From positions 1-44,549 of the forward strand of contig JAEULI010000127.1 in NCBI GenBank assembly GCA_016793845.1: a stretch of DNA of 44,549 bases, written 5' to 3'. A program made the position numbers and the translations under genes. The notes beneath the pieces were generated by a model. That model worked only from the letters and a program-made list of their open reading frames with translations. It had not been told where the DNA came from and ran no database searches. This stretch comes from Sphingosinicella sp. Lineage in GTDB: Bacteria > Pseudomonadota > Alphaproteobacteria > Sphingomonadales > Sphingomonadaceae. Shown here piece by piece: positions 1 through 8,707 of the stretch. How positions within the stretch are numbered: position 1 is the stretch's first letter; every line of letters starts with the position of its first letter.

Positions 1-61
1 CCGCCGACGGCAGGTAAATGCCCGTCGGATGGGCTTCGATCCATGAAAAGCGGAGTGCCAT
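1..61 (-). CDS. Possible 5' end of a gene running off the left edge
   Basis: On the reverse strand an ATG at 61-59 opens a frame that stays free of stops to the window edge and gives MALRFSWIEAHPTGIYLPSA. It lies 42 bases downstream of the XRE-cupin regulator gene in the same direction, so it could be the next gene of that transcript. Codons are GC-rich like the neighbours. There is no convincing Shine-Dalgarno sequence at normal spacing and only 20 residues are visible, so I do not recognise the family and the call is tentative. Confidence 0.3.
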   Translation of the reverse strand, partial: MALRFSWIEAHPTGIYLPSA

Positions 62-103
62 ACCCGCTATATGGGTGAAGGCGTCGGAAAGTTCCTTCGC
101 GCC

Positions 104-748
104 TCAGAGCTTGTGGATGCCGCCCGGTTCCTCGCCATGCAGGCTCATCAGCGAATCCATGAGGTCGCCTTCTGCCGCCGAGCAGACGCCGATGGTAAGC
201 GCCTCTTCGCAGCCTTCGCCGACGACGTAGGCATGGCCCATGCTCGAATCGAGGTAGATCGATTCGCCGGCCTCGATCACGATCGGGTCGTAATACTCGG
301 TGTGGACGACCATGCGGCCTTCGATGACGTAGACGAACTCCTCGCCGGGGTGCCGCACCAACTCGCCGAACTCCTTCACGGATTTGGCGCGGATACGCGT
401 CACGAGCGGGATCATCCGCTTCCGCCGGAGCTCGGTGCACAGGTAGAAGTAGTCGTAGTTGTTCGTCTTCACGCGGATCGCGCGGTCCTGGCTGCCGATG
501 CTGCGCCGCCCGGTGACGGCGGCGGCCTCCTGCGGGTCTTCCTCGGCAAACAGCTCCGACATGCGGATGTTGAGGCGCTGGCTGAGCTGCAGGAGCTTGT
601 CGTAGGTCAGCGTCAGGCGGTCGTGTTCGACCTTGGAGAGCGTCGAGACGGGGATACCGCTCCGCTCGCTCATTTCCTTCAGCGTCCAGTCGTTGCGGGT
701 GCGCAGGCCGCGCAGCAGCGTGCCGAGGGTCGGTTTATCCGGTTTCAT
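104..748 (-). CDS. XRE-family transcriptional regulator with C-terminal cupin domain
   Basis: This 214-residue protein has an N-terminal helix-turn-helix (about residues 8-62, containing LKEMSERSGIPVSTLSKVE) followed by a basic linker and a cupin sensor barrel (about 125-200, with HPGEEFVYVIEGRM and the later GESIYLDSSMGHAY strand pair). XRE-cupin regulators commonly control amine, amino-acid or sugar-derivative catabolism and bind a small ligand in the cupin. A GGGAG Shine-Dalgarno sequence precedes the ATG at 748. The gene is divergent from the serine hydrolase-dgcA-amidohydrolase operon, with about 180 bases between, a classic arrangement for a local regulator. I infer that it controls both promoters of the D-acidic-peptide cluster; whether as repressor or activator is not visible. 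The family assignment is secure, the regulon is inference. Confidence 0.92.
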   Translation of the reverse strand: MKPDKPTLGTLLRGLRTRNDWTLKEMSERSGIPVSTLSKVEHDRLTLTYDKLLQLSQRLNIRMSELFAEEDPQEAAAVTGRRSIGSQDRAIRVKTNNYDYFYLCTELRRKRMIPLVTRIRAKSVKEFGELVRHPGEEFVYVIEGRMVVHTEYYDPIVIEAGESIYLDSSMGHAYVVGEGCEEALTIGVCSAAEGDLMDSLMSLHGEEPGGIHKL

Positions 749-794
749 GCCGGCACTCCCGCGCTGCGCGACGGTTTCTCTCGCATCATGCCGT

Positions 795-823
795 TTGACA
801 ATTCTCTAAATAGGATCATTATT
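795..823 (+). promoter_or_regulatory. Sigma-70-type promoter of the serine hydrolase-dgcA operon, with possible operator
   Basis: TTGACA at 795-800 is followed after exactly 17 bases by ATTATT at 818-823. The stretch begins TTGACAATT and carries AGGA at 812-815, in the same register as the promoter at 5254. AGGA and a downstream GCCT flank the -10, forming an imperfect symmetric element that could be the operator for the divergent XRE-cupin gene. The promoter reading is from sequence alone. Confidence 0.6.
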
Positions 824-929
824 GCCTGCATGGGACAAAACAACGTGTTCGCGCGCACGGTATCTCGTCCGCGTTGAACACGCAATCCAACATGCTGCTC
901 TGCGGCAACATGAGTTCTGGAGGGGGAAT

Positions 930-2915
930 ATGCGAGGTTCACTGAAATCTCTGTTTGCAGGAGCGGTCGCCCTGATCGCCCAGCCCGCGCTGGCGCAGCC
1001 CGCGCCTGCGCCCGTACCCGTCAATCCCTTGCCGGTGACGGCTTCGGCGCCCGCCGTGCCGATCCCGGTGCCGAGCGCGCCGGCGCTTACCAAGGCCGAT
1101 GTCGATGCATGGCTCGACGGCTACATGCCTTATGCGCTGGCACGCGGCGCCGTCGCGGGTGCCGTCGTCGTCGTCGTGAAGGACGGTCAGGTTCTCACGC
1201 AGCGCGGCTATGGTTATTCGGATGTCGCGAAGCGCACGCCGGTCGACCCGGAAAAGACGATGTTCCGTCCGGGTTCGGTGTCGAAGCTGTTCACGTGGAC
1301 GGCGGTGATGCAGCTCGTCCAGGAGGGCAAGCTCGACCTCGACGCCGACGTCAACACCTACCTCGATTTCAAGATCCCGGCCTATGAAGGCAAGCCGGTG
1401 ACGCTGCGCAACATCATGACGCATACGGCCGGCTTCGAAGAGGCGGTGCGTGGGTTGATCTCTGCCAAAGAGAAAGGCGCGCCTCTCGGCGAAACGCTGA
1501 AGCGGTGGACGCCGCACCGCATCTTCGCACCGGGCACGACGCCCGCCTATTCCAACTATGCCACTGCGCTCGCCGGGTACATCGTGGAGCGAACGTCGGG
1601 TATGTCGTTCGATGACTACATCGACCAGAACATCTTCGGCCGGATCGGCATGGAGCATTCCAGCTTCCGTCAGCCGCTTCCGGAAAAGCTGAAGCCGCTG
1701 ATGTCGAAAGGCTATGCGACCGCCTCTGGCGATCCGAAGCCCTACGAAGTCATTGATGCTGCACCGGCTGGCAGCCTTGCCTCGACCGGCGCGGACATGG
1801 GCAAGTTCATGATCGCGCACCTCGCGAACGGCGGGCCGCTGCTTTCGCCCGAGACCGCGAAGCTGATGCACACCACGACGCTCACCATCCTGCCGCCGCT
1901 CAACCGCATGGCGCTCGGCTTCTACGAACAGCAGATCAATGGGCAGATGGCGATCGGCCACGGCGGCGATACGCAGTGGTTCCATTCCGATCTGATGCTG
2001 TTTCCGAAAGAGAACGTGGGCATCTACATTTCGATGAACAGCTCAGGCAAGGAGGGGGTGACGAGCCCGATCCGCAGCACGCTGTTCGAAGGTTTCGCTG
2101 ATCGGTATTTCCCGATGGAGCGCACGATCAAGGCTGGCGTCGATGAAAAGACCGCGGCCGAGCACGCCAAGATGCTTGCGGGCACATACATCAGCTCGCG
2201 CCGGCCGGAATCGAGCTTCATGAAGGCGCTCGACCTTGCGGGCGGCATGAAGATCGGCGTCGACGACAAGGGCAATCTCGTCCTGCCGTTCAAGAACATC
2301 GGCGGCGAGGATTCGAAGTGGGTGGAAACCGCGCCCTTCGTCTGGGAAGAGGTCGGTGGCCACGGACGCCTTGCCGCAAAACTCGTGGACGGCAAGGTCG
2401 ATTGGGTCAGCATCGATGCCATCTCGGCGATCATGATGCTGCAGCGCCCGGTGTGGTATGCCTCGCCCGGCTGGTTGACACCCGGCGTGCTCGCGGGTCT
2501 CGCGATCCTCGGCCTCACCGCGCTGTCGTGGCCGATCGGCGCCATTGTGCGCCGCCGTTACGGCGCAAAGCTGGCCCTTGCCGGCAAGGAGCTGAAGGCC
2601 TTCCGTCTCGTTCGCGGTTTCGCCGCGGTGGTGACGCTGGTACTCATCGGCTGGGCGGCAACGATCGCCTCGATGATGTCGGACTTCAGTCTGCTTGGCG
2701 GCGCTATGGACTGGGCGGTCTATCTGCTGCAGATCGTCGGCACGATTGGCTTCATCGGCATGGTCGCCGTCGCGGTATGGAACCTGCTCCTCGTCTGGAC
2801 GGGTCGTCGCGGCTGGTTCTCCAAGCTGTGGAGCATTCTCGTCCTTGTCGCTGCGGTCGTGATCCTGTGGGCCGCGTTCGCCTTCCATCTCATCAGCTTT
2901 GGAGTTCAGTTCTAA
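930..2915 (+). CDS. Secreted serine hydrolase, beta-lactamase/PBP-like, with C-terminal membrane helices
   Basis: This is a 661-residue class C beta-lactamase/D-aminopeptidase-like hydrolase. I chose the ATG at 930 because an AGGGGG ribosome site precedes it and it starts a clear signal peptide ending at ALAQP. A proline/alanine-rich linker (about 23-52) leads to the catalytic domain with the SxxK nucleophile motif S116-V-S-K119, the YxN motif Y207-S-N and a GHGG triad-closing motif near 343-346. A lipocalin-like C-terminal segment follows, then about four transmembrane helices (roughly 517-540, 562-582, 595-622, 632-655), so the catalytic domain should face the periplasm while anchored. This family includes peptidases for D-amino-acid peptides, esterases and beta-lactamase relatives. 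Its stop overlaps the dgcA start (TAATG), implying coupled translation. Cleavage of D-residue peptides is my inference from context. Confidence 0.9.
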   Translation: MRGSLKSLFAGAVALIAQPALAQPAPAPVPVNPLPVTASAPAVPIPVPSAPALTKADVDAWLDGYMPYALARGAVAGAVVVVVKDGQVLTQRGYGYSDVAKRTPVDPEKTMFRPGSVSKLFTWTAVMQLVQEGKLDLDADVNTYLDFKIPAYEGKPVTLRNIMTHTAGFEEAVRGLISAKEKGAPLGETLKRWTPHRIFAPGTTPAYSNYATALAGYIVERTSGMSFDDYIDQNIFGRIGMEHSSFRQPLPEKLKPLMSKGYATASGDPKPYEVIDAAPAGSLASTGADMGKFMIAHLANGGPLLSPETAKLMHTTTLTILPPLNRMALGFYEQQINGQMAIGHGGDTQWFHSDLMLFPKENVGIYISMNSSGKEGVTSPIRSTLFEGFADRYFPMERTIKAGVDEKTAAEHAKMLAGTYISSRRPESSFMKALDLAGGMKIGVDDKGNLVLPFKNIGGEDSKWVETAPFVWEEVGGHGRLAAKLVDGKVDWVSIDAISAIMMLQRPVWYASPGWLTPGVLAGLAILGLTALSWPIGAIVRRRYGAKLALAGKELKAFRLVRGFAAVVTLVLIGWAATIASMMSDFSLLGGAMDWAVYLLQIVGTIGFIGMVAVAVWNLLLVWTGRRGWFSKLWSILVLVAAVVILWAAFAFHLISFGVQF

Positions 2916-3925
2916 TGTCGGTTGCCGGAAGCCTTTCTCTTGAAGTTGCTGTCGAATCCCTGCCCCTGGCGAAGCCGTTCAGGATCTCGGGGCACGTCTT
3001 CACCCATTCCGATCTGGTCGTCGTCACGCTTTCCGACGGCGTCCATTCGGGACGGGGAGAGGCTTCCGGCGTCTACTATCTCAATGATAACGTGCCTGAG
3101 ATGCTGCAGGCCATCGAAGCCGTCCGTCCGGAGATCGAACGTGGCATCGACCGCGCCGGTCTCCAGACGCTGATGCCCGCAGGCGGCGCGCGCAATGCGC
3201 TCGACTGCGCGCTCTGGGAGCTCGAAGCCAAGCAGACGGGCCGCAGCGTGTGGGATATCGCGGGATTCGAAACCTCGCGTCCGCTGCTCACCACCATGAC
3301 GCTTGGCGCGGATACGCCCGAAGTCATGGCGGAGGGGGCCACGGTTGGATACGCGCAGGCGCGCGCCCTGAAACTAAAGCTCACCGGCGACCTTGAAGAC
3401 GATATTGCCCGCGTTCGCGCCGTGCGTGCGGCGCGGCCCGATTGCTGGATCGGCGTCGATGCCAATCAGGGCTTCGGCATTGCCGATCTCCCGGCGCTCG
3501 TCGCGGTGCTTGTCGAGGCTGACGTGAAGCTGCTCGAGCAGCCGCTTCGCCGCGGCGCCGAAGCCGATCTCGACGGTTTCTCGTGCCCGATCCCGATTGC
3601 TGCGGATGAAAGCGTGTTGACGCTTGCCGACGTTCCCGGCCTCGTCGGCCGCTTCAACGTCGTCAACATCAAGCTCGACAAGTGCGGCGGGCTTACGGAA
3701 GGTCTGGCGATGGCGCGCAAAGCCCGCGAACTCGGGCTCGGCGTCATGGTCGGCAACATGGTGAGCACCAGCCTTGCGATGGCGCCCGCCTACGTCGTCG
3801 GCCAGCTTTGCGATGTTGTCGATCTCGATGGGCCGATCTTCCTTGCGAAGGATCGCGAGCCGGGGGTCGTTTACGAGGACGGATACGTGCGCTGCCCGGA
3901 CAGTGTCTGGGGCCGGGACGCCTGA
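2915..3925 (+). CDS. dgcA: Enolase-superfamily racemase: N-acetyl-D-glutamate racemase DgcA / dipeptide epimerase
   Basis: This 336-residue muconate-lactonizing-enzyme-type protein carries all expected superfamily residues: the KxK pair K153/K155 on strand two, metal ligands D182 (GVDANQ), E208 (LLEQP) and D231 (AADES), and the opposite general base in NIKLDKCGG (K253/K256). Such enzymes abstract the alpha proton to epimerise an acidic amino-acid derivative. Family members are annotated either as L-Ala-D/L-Glu dipeptide epimerase or as DgcA, which converts N-acetyl-D-glutamate to N-acetyl-L-glutamate after DgcN has acetylated D-glutamate. The presence of a DgcN homologue at 8708 in the same cluster favours the DgcA reading. 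The ATG overlaps the preceding stop codon. Substrate choice between free N-acetyl-D-Glu and a dipeptide cannot be settled from sequence. Confidence 0.9.
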   Translation: MSVAGSLSLEVAVESLPLAKPFRISGHVFTHSDLVVVTLSDGVHSGRGEASGVYYLNDNVPEMLQAIEAVRPEIERGIDRAGLQTLMPAGGARNALDCALWELEAKQTGRSVWDIAGFETSRPLLTTMTLGADTPEVMAEGATVGYAQARALKLKLTGDLEDDIARVRAVRAARPDCWIGVDANQGFGIADLPALVAVLVEADVKLLEQPLRRGAEADLDGFSCPIPIAADESVLTLADVPGLVGRFNVVNIKLDKCGGLTEGLAMARKARELGLGVMVGNMVSTSLAMAPAYVVGQLCDVVDLDGPIFLAKDREPGVVYEDGYVRCPDSVWGRDA

Positions 3926-3951
3926 ACGCAGCCGATTGGAGGGGGAAGATC

Positions 3952-5235
3952 ATGAAGTCTGTTCTTTGCGGGCTGCTGCTTGCAACCGCGACGGCTCCGG
4001 CGCTGGCCGCGGCCGATAGCCCTGCAACCTACATTCAGGCGGGTCGCCTGCTCGCCGACCCCGGCACCGGCCGGGTCGAGACGGCGAAAACCATTGTCGT
4101 CAAGGATGGGCGTATTGCCGAAATCCGCGACGGCTATGTGGGCGAGGGCAAGGTCGTCGATCTGCGCGACGCGTTCGTGATGCCGGGCTTTATCGACAGT
4201 CACGTCCACATCACCGGCGAGTCCGGGCCGAATGAGCGCAACGACGCGCTCGCGAAATCGGCGACGGATGCGGCCTTCGACGGTGTCGTCTACGCCGGGC
4301 GCACGCTGCGCGCCGGGTTCACGACCGTGATCGATCTCGGCGGCGAGCCGCAGGCCATCTACGGGCTCCGCAATGCCATCGCTGCGGGCAAGGTCGAAGG
4401 GCCGCGCATCCTCGCAGCGGGCGGCGTTGCGGCGCACGGCGGCCACGGCGATATTCACGGCTACCGTCAGGAGATCCTCGATCTCTATCGCTCGCCGACG
4501 TTGTGCTCGGGTGCGGACGATTGTGCGCGTGCGGTGCGTCAGGCCGTGCAGAGCGGCGCCGATGTCATCAAGACGGCTTCTACGGGCGGCGTCATGTCCA
4601 ACACCGCCGCTGGCCTTGGCCAGCAGATGAGTGACGCGGAACTCACCTCGCTCGTGGAAACCGCGCACCGGCTCGGCCGCAAGGTGGCGGCGCACGCGCA
4701 TGGTACGGACGGCGTCAATGCGGCGCTCCGTGCCGGGGTCGATTCGGTCGAGCACGGCACCTATCTCGATGCTGAATCGATCAAGCTCTTCAAGGCGAAG
4801 GGCAGCTATCTCGTGCCAACGCTGCTCGCCGGCGATACGGTGAAGAAGCGTGCCGAGACGGCGGAATGGATGCCGGCGCCGGTGCGCGCCAAGGCGCGTC
4901 AGGTCGGGCCGCTGATGATCGATGCGCTGCGCCGTGCGCACAAGGCGGGCGTGAAGATCGCGTTCGGTACCGATTCCGGCGTCTCCGCCCACGGCGACAA
5001 CGCGCAGGAGTTCGCGCTGATGGTGGAAGCGGGTCTCACCCCGCTCGAAGCGATCCGCGCGGCGACGGTCTCGGCGGCGGACCATGCCGGTCTCACCAGC
5101 GAGATCGGTACGCTCGCGCCCGGCAAGGCGGCGGATATCGTCGCGGTGAAAGGCGATCCGCTCACCAACATTCGGGCGCTGGAAACCACGGCGTTTGTAA
5201 TGAAGGGCGGGGCAGTCGCCAAGCCTGTTCAGTGA
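3952..5235 (+). CDS. Secreted metal-dependent amidohydrolase (Xaa-Pro/Xaa-Arg dipeptidase-like)
   Basis: The 427-residue product starts at the ATG with a strong GGAGGGGG site upstream and has a signal peptide (cleavage near ALAAADS). It has an amidohydrolase-superfamily barrel: HxH metal motif H84/H86 in IDSHVH, carboxylatable K207 in VIKTAS, metal histidines in AAHAH (H248/H250) and EHGT (H268), and the catalytic aspartate D341 in FGTDSG. Related secreted proteins are annotated as Xaa-Pro dipeptidases, and several characterised members of the family cleave dipeptides with basic or hydrophobic C-terminal residues. It is the third gene behind the promoter at 795, 26 bases after dgcA. A periplasmic peptidase that trims peptides for the racemase pathway fits the context; the exact substrate is unknown. 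Confidence 0.88.
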   Translation: MKSVLCGLLLATATAPALAAADSPATYIQAGRLLADPGTGRVETAKTIVVKDGRIAEIRDGYVGEGKVVDLRDAFVMPGFIDSHVHITGESGPNERNDALAKSATDAAFDGVVYAGRTLRAGFTTVIDLGGEPQAIYGLRNAIAAGKVEGPRILAAGGVAAHGGHGDIHGYRQEILDLYRSPTLCSGADDCARAVRQAVQSGADVIKTASTGGVMSNTAAGLGQQMSDAELTSLVETAHRLGRKVAAHAHGTDGVNAALRAGVDSVEHGTYLDAESIKLFKAKGSYLVPTLLAGDTVKKRAETAEWMPAPVRAKARQVGPLMIDALRRAHKAGVKIAFGTDSGVSAHGDNAQEFALMVEAGLTPLEAIRAATVSAADHAGLTSEIGTLAPGKAADIVAVKGDPLTNIRALETTAFVMKGGAVAKPVQ

Positions 5236-5253
5236 CGGCCGTGTGATCCCTGA

Positions 5254-5289
5254 TTGACAATTTTCCGATCAGGACTAATAATCCTGATC
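5254..5289 (+). promoter_or_regulatory. Second promoter of the cluster with perfect inverted-repeat operator
   Basis: TTGACA (5254-5259), a 17-base spacer and AATAAT (5277-5282) form a good sigma-70-type promoter. The element GATCAGGA (5267-5274) and its exact complement TCCTGATC (5282-5289) surround the -10 with a 7-base centre. The 10-base palindrome CCTGATCAGG (5283-5292) and a further ATCAGG at 5300 extend it. The TTGACAATT start and AGGA position match the promoter at 795, which points to one shared regulator. Confidence 0.65.
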
Positions 5290-5319
5290 AGGATAAATTA
5301 TCAGGCAGGGAGAGAGGCG

Positions 5320-6468
5320 ATGGCTACATTGCCCGGGGTTTCGCGGCGTCAGCTGATCGGCGGCGCGGTTGCAGCAGCCACTGTGACCGGGTTTCCCATG
5401 ATCAACTCGGGCATGTTCCGCGCCCACGCCGCGGCGACGAAGGCCTATTCGAAGCGCGCTGTCGACCTCGTCAAGCAATCGCTCGTCATCGATATGCTTG
5501 CGCCGCTCAAGATCGATTTCCGCTCCGAATACTACGCAAACCCATTGAGCGAGAAGGATGCCGCCGATTTCCGCGCGAGCGGCATCACCGGCTTCCACAA
5601 TGCCGTCGGCACGGGCGGTCCGGATGCCTATGCCGAAACGCTGGGCTGGATCGCTGCGTGGCAGGGTTTTGCGGGTCGCAACGCGCACGTGTTCTCGCTC
5701 GTCGGCAAGGCCGAGGATCTTGATCGCGCCAAGCGTGAAGGCAAGTGCGCCGTCATCATGGGCGTCCAGAATTCCGAACACTTCCGCAAGGTGGAAGATG
5801 TGAAGGCTTTCTACGAGATCGGCCAGCGCTGCTCGCAGCTCACTTACAACAGCCAGAACCTGCTCGGCTCGGGCAGCACGGAGCGCGTCGACGGCGGCGT
5901 CACCGATTTCGGCGCCGCGATCATCGAGGCGATGAACAAGGTTGGAATGCTTGTCGATGTGTCGCATTGTGGCGACCGCACGACGCTCGACGCCATCGCC
6001 ATTTCACCCAAGCCGATCGCGATCACGCACAGCAATTGCCGTGCGCTCGTCAACCACCCGCGCGTCAAGACCGACGAGGCGATCAAGGCGCTCGGTGCGA
6101 AGGGCGGCGTGATGGGCATCACCGGCGTGCGCATGTTCGTGAGCGAAAAGGAACCGACGACGATCGCGAACATGGTCGATCACATCGATCACGTCGTGAA
6201 GCTGATCGGCGTCGATCACGTCGGCGTCGGCTCGGACGCGGATCTCAACGGCTACGACGACATGCCCGCCGATCAGTATGCGATGCTGAAGGCCGGCTAC
6301 AAATCGAGCTACGCGTTCCGCGACAAGATCGACACGGACGGTTTCGATCATCCGATGAAGACCTACGATCTCGCCGAGGAACTCATCCGCCGCAAATATT
6401 CGAACGAGAACATCACCGCCATCCTGGGGGGGAACTTCCGGCGGTTGTTGGGAGCGACCTGGGCATAA
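5320..6468 (+). CDS. M19 membrane-dipeptidase homologue with Tat-type signal and altered metal site
   Basis: This 382-residue protein belongs to the renal/membrane dipeptidase (M19) family, whose members hydrolyse dipeptides, often with a C-terminal D-residue. The start at 5320 has a GGGAGAGAGG ribosome site and gives a twin-arginine-like leader (SRRQLIGG, residues 8-15) ending near HAAA. The family's two histidine ligands are present (VSH, H216; THS, H237), as is the late aspartate (GSDAD, D306). However, the first metal motif DxHxD is replaced by D58-M-L-A-P, and the bridging glutamate appears as Q150 (GVQNSEHF). The protein may therefore bind one metal, use other ligands, or not be a peptidase. 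It heads the second transcript, 36 bases before the TonB-dependent receptor. Confidence 0.85.
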   Translation: MATLPGVSRRQLIGGAVAAATVTGFPMINSGMFRAHAAATKAYSKRAVDLVKQSLVIDMLAPLKIDFRSEYYANPLSEKDAADFRASGITGFHNAVGTGGPDAYAETLGWIAAWQGFAGRNAHVFSLVGKAEDLDRAKREGKCAVIMGVQNSEHFRKVEDVKAFYEIGQRCSQLTYNSQNLLGSGSTERVDGGVTDFGAAIIEAMNKVGMLVDVSHCGDRTTLDAIAISPKPIAITHSNCRALVNHPRVKTDEAIKALGAKGGVMGITGVRMFVSEKEPTTIANMVDHIDHVVKLIGVDHVGVGSDADLNGYDDMPADQYAMLKAGYKSSYAFRDKIDTDGFDHPMKTYDLAEELIRRKYSNENITAILGGNFRRLLGATWA

Positions 6469-6504
6469 AGCTCAGGCGATAAAAACAGGGAGAGGACTGG
6501 GACA

Positions 6505-8685
6505 ATGACAACACGTACGCGCGGCGCACTCGCCGTCACAACAGCGATCGGACTCGTATTTTCGGCATCATTCGCATCGGCTCAGGAGGCCGAGGTCGAA
6601 GCCGGCGAAATCATCGTGACCGCGCAGAAGCGCACCGAGAATCTGCAGGACGTGCCGATCTCGATCAGCGTTCTTTCGGGCGAAGACCTGCGGACGCAGG
6701 GCGCCGCATCCCTTGTTGAATACGGCGGTTACGTGCCGGGCCTCACGGTGCTCTCGAGCCAGCCGGGGACCTCGACGATCTCGCTGCGCGGTATTGCACC
6801 CGTGGGTTCGGCACAGTCCGTGGGCATCTATCTCGATGACGCCCCGGTCGGTTCGAGCAGCCTCTACGCCCGCAGCGCGACCTATTCGCTCGACCTCCTG
6901 CCCTATGATATTCAGGGCATCGAAGTGCTGCGCGGCCCCCAGGGCACGTTCTACGGCGCAAGCTCGATCGGTGGCCTTCTGAAGTATGTCACCGTGAAGC
7001 CGAGCCTCGAAAAATTCAGCTTCAAGGCAGGCGGCGAACTGTTCGCGATCAACCATGCCGGCAATCCGGGCTGGGCAACGCAGGCGATGGCCAACATCCC
7101 GATCGTCGAAGGCAAGCTCGGCATGACGGCGAGCTTCGCATGGCGCAAGACGCCGGGTTACACGGACACCATCAACAATCCCGATCTCAAGGATCAGAAC
7201 GATGTCGAGCAGACCGGCGGTCGCCTGAGCCTGCTCTGGGAGCCGAGCGATGTTCTTTCAGTGCGTCTCGGCGGTATCTGGCAGTCGATCCGTGCGGAAG
7301 GGACGAACACGATCACGGCCGACGTCGACGGTGTGCCCGATGGAAACGGCTGGTCGAACAACAATTTCGTCCATGAGCCTTTCCGCAAGAGCATCGATTA
7401 TTACTCTGCATCGATCGATTATGATCTCGATTTCGCGACCCTGAGTTCAGCGACGACATACAGCGAAACGAATACGCACAGTGTGCAGGATGCATCACTG
7501 GTCTTCGGCATCATCTATCCGTTTCTCGATCCCGACGTTCCGGCGGGTCTTGCGCCCTTCATTCTCGACCTCGGTCTTGAAAAAGTCACCCAGGAAATCC
7601 GGCTGACGTCGCCGTCAGGCGGAGCGTTCGAATGGATGATCGGGGGTTTCTACACCAAGGAAGACAGCTCGAACCATCAGCTCGTGCGCACGCTGAACTT
7701 TGATGGCACGCCGAATGATTTCGATCCCGGCGCCGTAGTTTCGCTGCCATCGACGTTCAAGGAATACGCGATCTTCGGTAACGCGACGCTTCGGTTCGGC
7801 AGCTTCGATCTTTCAGCCGGTGTTCGCTGGGCGCAGAACAAGCAGAAGTTCCGCCAGATCAGCGATGGTCCGTTCATCGGTTTCGCGGATGATCCCGGCT
7901 CGTCGAAGGAAGACGTGTTCATCTACAGCATCAGCCCGCAGTTCCACCTGAACGACGATGCTATGATCTACGCGCGCGTTGCCAACGGCTATCGCCCCGG
8001 CGGTCCGAACGTGACGTTCCCGGGCGTGCCGCCTCAGGTCGATGCCGATACGCTCGTCAACTATGAGGTCGGCTTCAAGGCGAACCTGTTTGATCGCTCG
8101 CTGTCGGTCGATGTCGCCGCGTTCTACATGGACTGGACGGATATTCAGATCGTTCAGGATTTCGGCGGCGTCACCGGACAGACCAATGGTCCGAAGGCTG
8201 TAAGCAAGGGTATCGAAGGCTCGATTTCCTGGCGTCCGGTCGCCGGTCTCACGCTTGGCCTCAACGGGGCATACACCGATGCCACGTTCGGTGCCGACGC
8301 GCCCGAAATCGATGCCATCGATGGCGATCGGTTGCAAAACGTGCCCAAGTTCAGCGGCTCCTTCTCCGCCGATTATAACTTTGCGATCAGCGATCGCCTG
8401 GAAGGCAAGATCGGCGGCGGCGTTCGTCGTATGGGCCAGATTCTTTCGGCGGCGAGCAGCGCCCCGGATGCCCTCTGGTCGGATGCCTATACCGCCGTTG
8501 ATCTCAACGCCGCCGTTACGGTTGATGAGCACTGGACCGTGCGTGTCTATGCCCGCAACCTTCTCGACAAGGAGGCCGCGACCTCGCGTGGGTATACGCG
8601 CAACGCCTTCAACGTGCCCGCCTATCAAAGCATGATCCCGCTGCAGCCCCGAACCGTCGGTGTTGCACTCGATCTTTCATTCTAG
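6505..8685 (+). CDS. TonB-dependent outer-membrane receptor
   Basis: The 726-residue protein has a signal peptide (cleavage near FASAQ), a plug domain opened by a TonB-box-like region and EIIVTAQKRTENLQDVPIS, and a 22-strand-type barrel ending in the aromatic terminus GVALDLSF expected for outer-membrane insertion. This plug signature is typical of the sphingomonad receptor group often annotated as FecA/CirA-like. The gene follows the M19 homologue by 36 bases and precedes dgcN by about 22, so it is part of the same transcript. The likely role is active import of the peptide or amino-acid derivative used by the pathway. No siderophore genes are nearby, so an iron role is less likely here. The ligand is not determinable from the sequence. 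Confidence 0.93.
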   Translation: MTTRTRGALAVTTAIGLVFSASFASAQEAEVEAGEIIVTAQKRTENLQDVPISISVLSGEDLRTQGAASLVEYGGYVPGLTVLSSQPGTSTISLRGIAPVGSAQSVGIYLDDAPVGSSSLYARSATYSLDLLPYDIQGIEVLRGPQGTFYGASSIGGLLKYVTVKPSLEKFSFKAGGELFAINHAGNPGWATQAMANIPIVEGKLGMTASFAWRKTPGYTDTINNPDLKDQNDVEQTGGRLSLLWEPSDVLSVRLGGIWQSIRAEGTNTITADVDGVPDGNGWSNNNFVHEPFRKSIDYYSASIDYDLDFATLSSATTYSETNTHSVQDASLVFGIIYPFLDPDVPAGLAPFILDLGLEKVTQEIRLTSPSGGAFEWMIGGFYTKEDSSNHQLVRTLNFDGTPNDFDPGAVVSLPSTFKEYAIFGNATLRFGSFDLSAGVRWAQNKQKFRQISDGPFIGFADDPGSSKEDVFIYSISPQFHLNDDAMIYARVANGYRPGGPNVTFPGVPPQVDADTLVNYEVGFKANLFDRSLSVDVAAFYMDWTDIQIVQDFGGVTGQTNGPKAVSKGIEGSISWRPVAGLTLGLNGAYTDATFGADAPEIDAIDGDRLQNVPKFSGSFSADYNFAISDRLEGKIGGGVRRMGQILSAASSAPDALWSDAYTAVDLNAAVTVDEHWTVRVYARNLLDKEAATSRGYTRNAFNVPAYQSMIPLQPRTVGVALDLSF

Positions 8686-8707
8686 CCAAGAGAACAGACT
8701 GGTCCCC

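Noticed and set aside
4-28. CCGACGG/CCGTCGG inverted repeat at the left edge, possible terminator
   Set aside because: There is no T-run, and the repeat falls in a possible reverse-strand coding start.
939-1985. Long antisense open frames opposite the serine hydrolase and many other genes
   Set aside because: They are shadows caused by high GC content; their products are Arg/Ala/His-rich with no domain, and the sense strand holds clear family matches.
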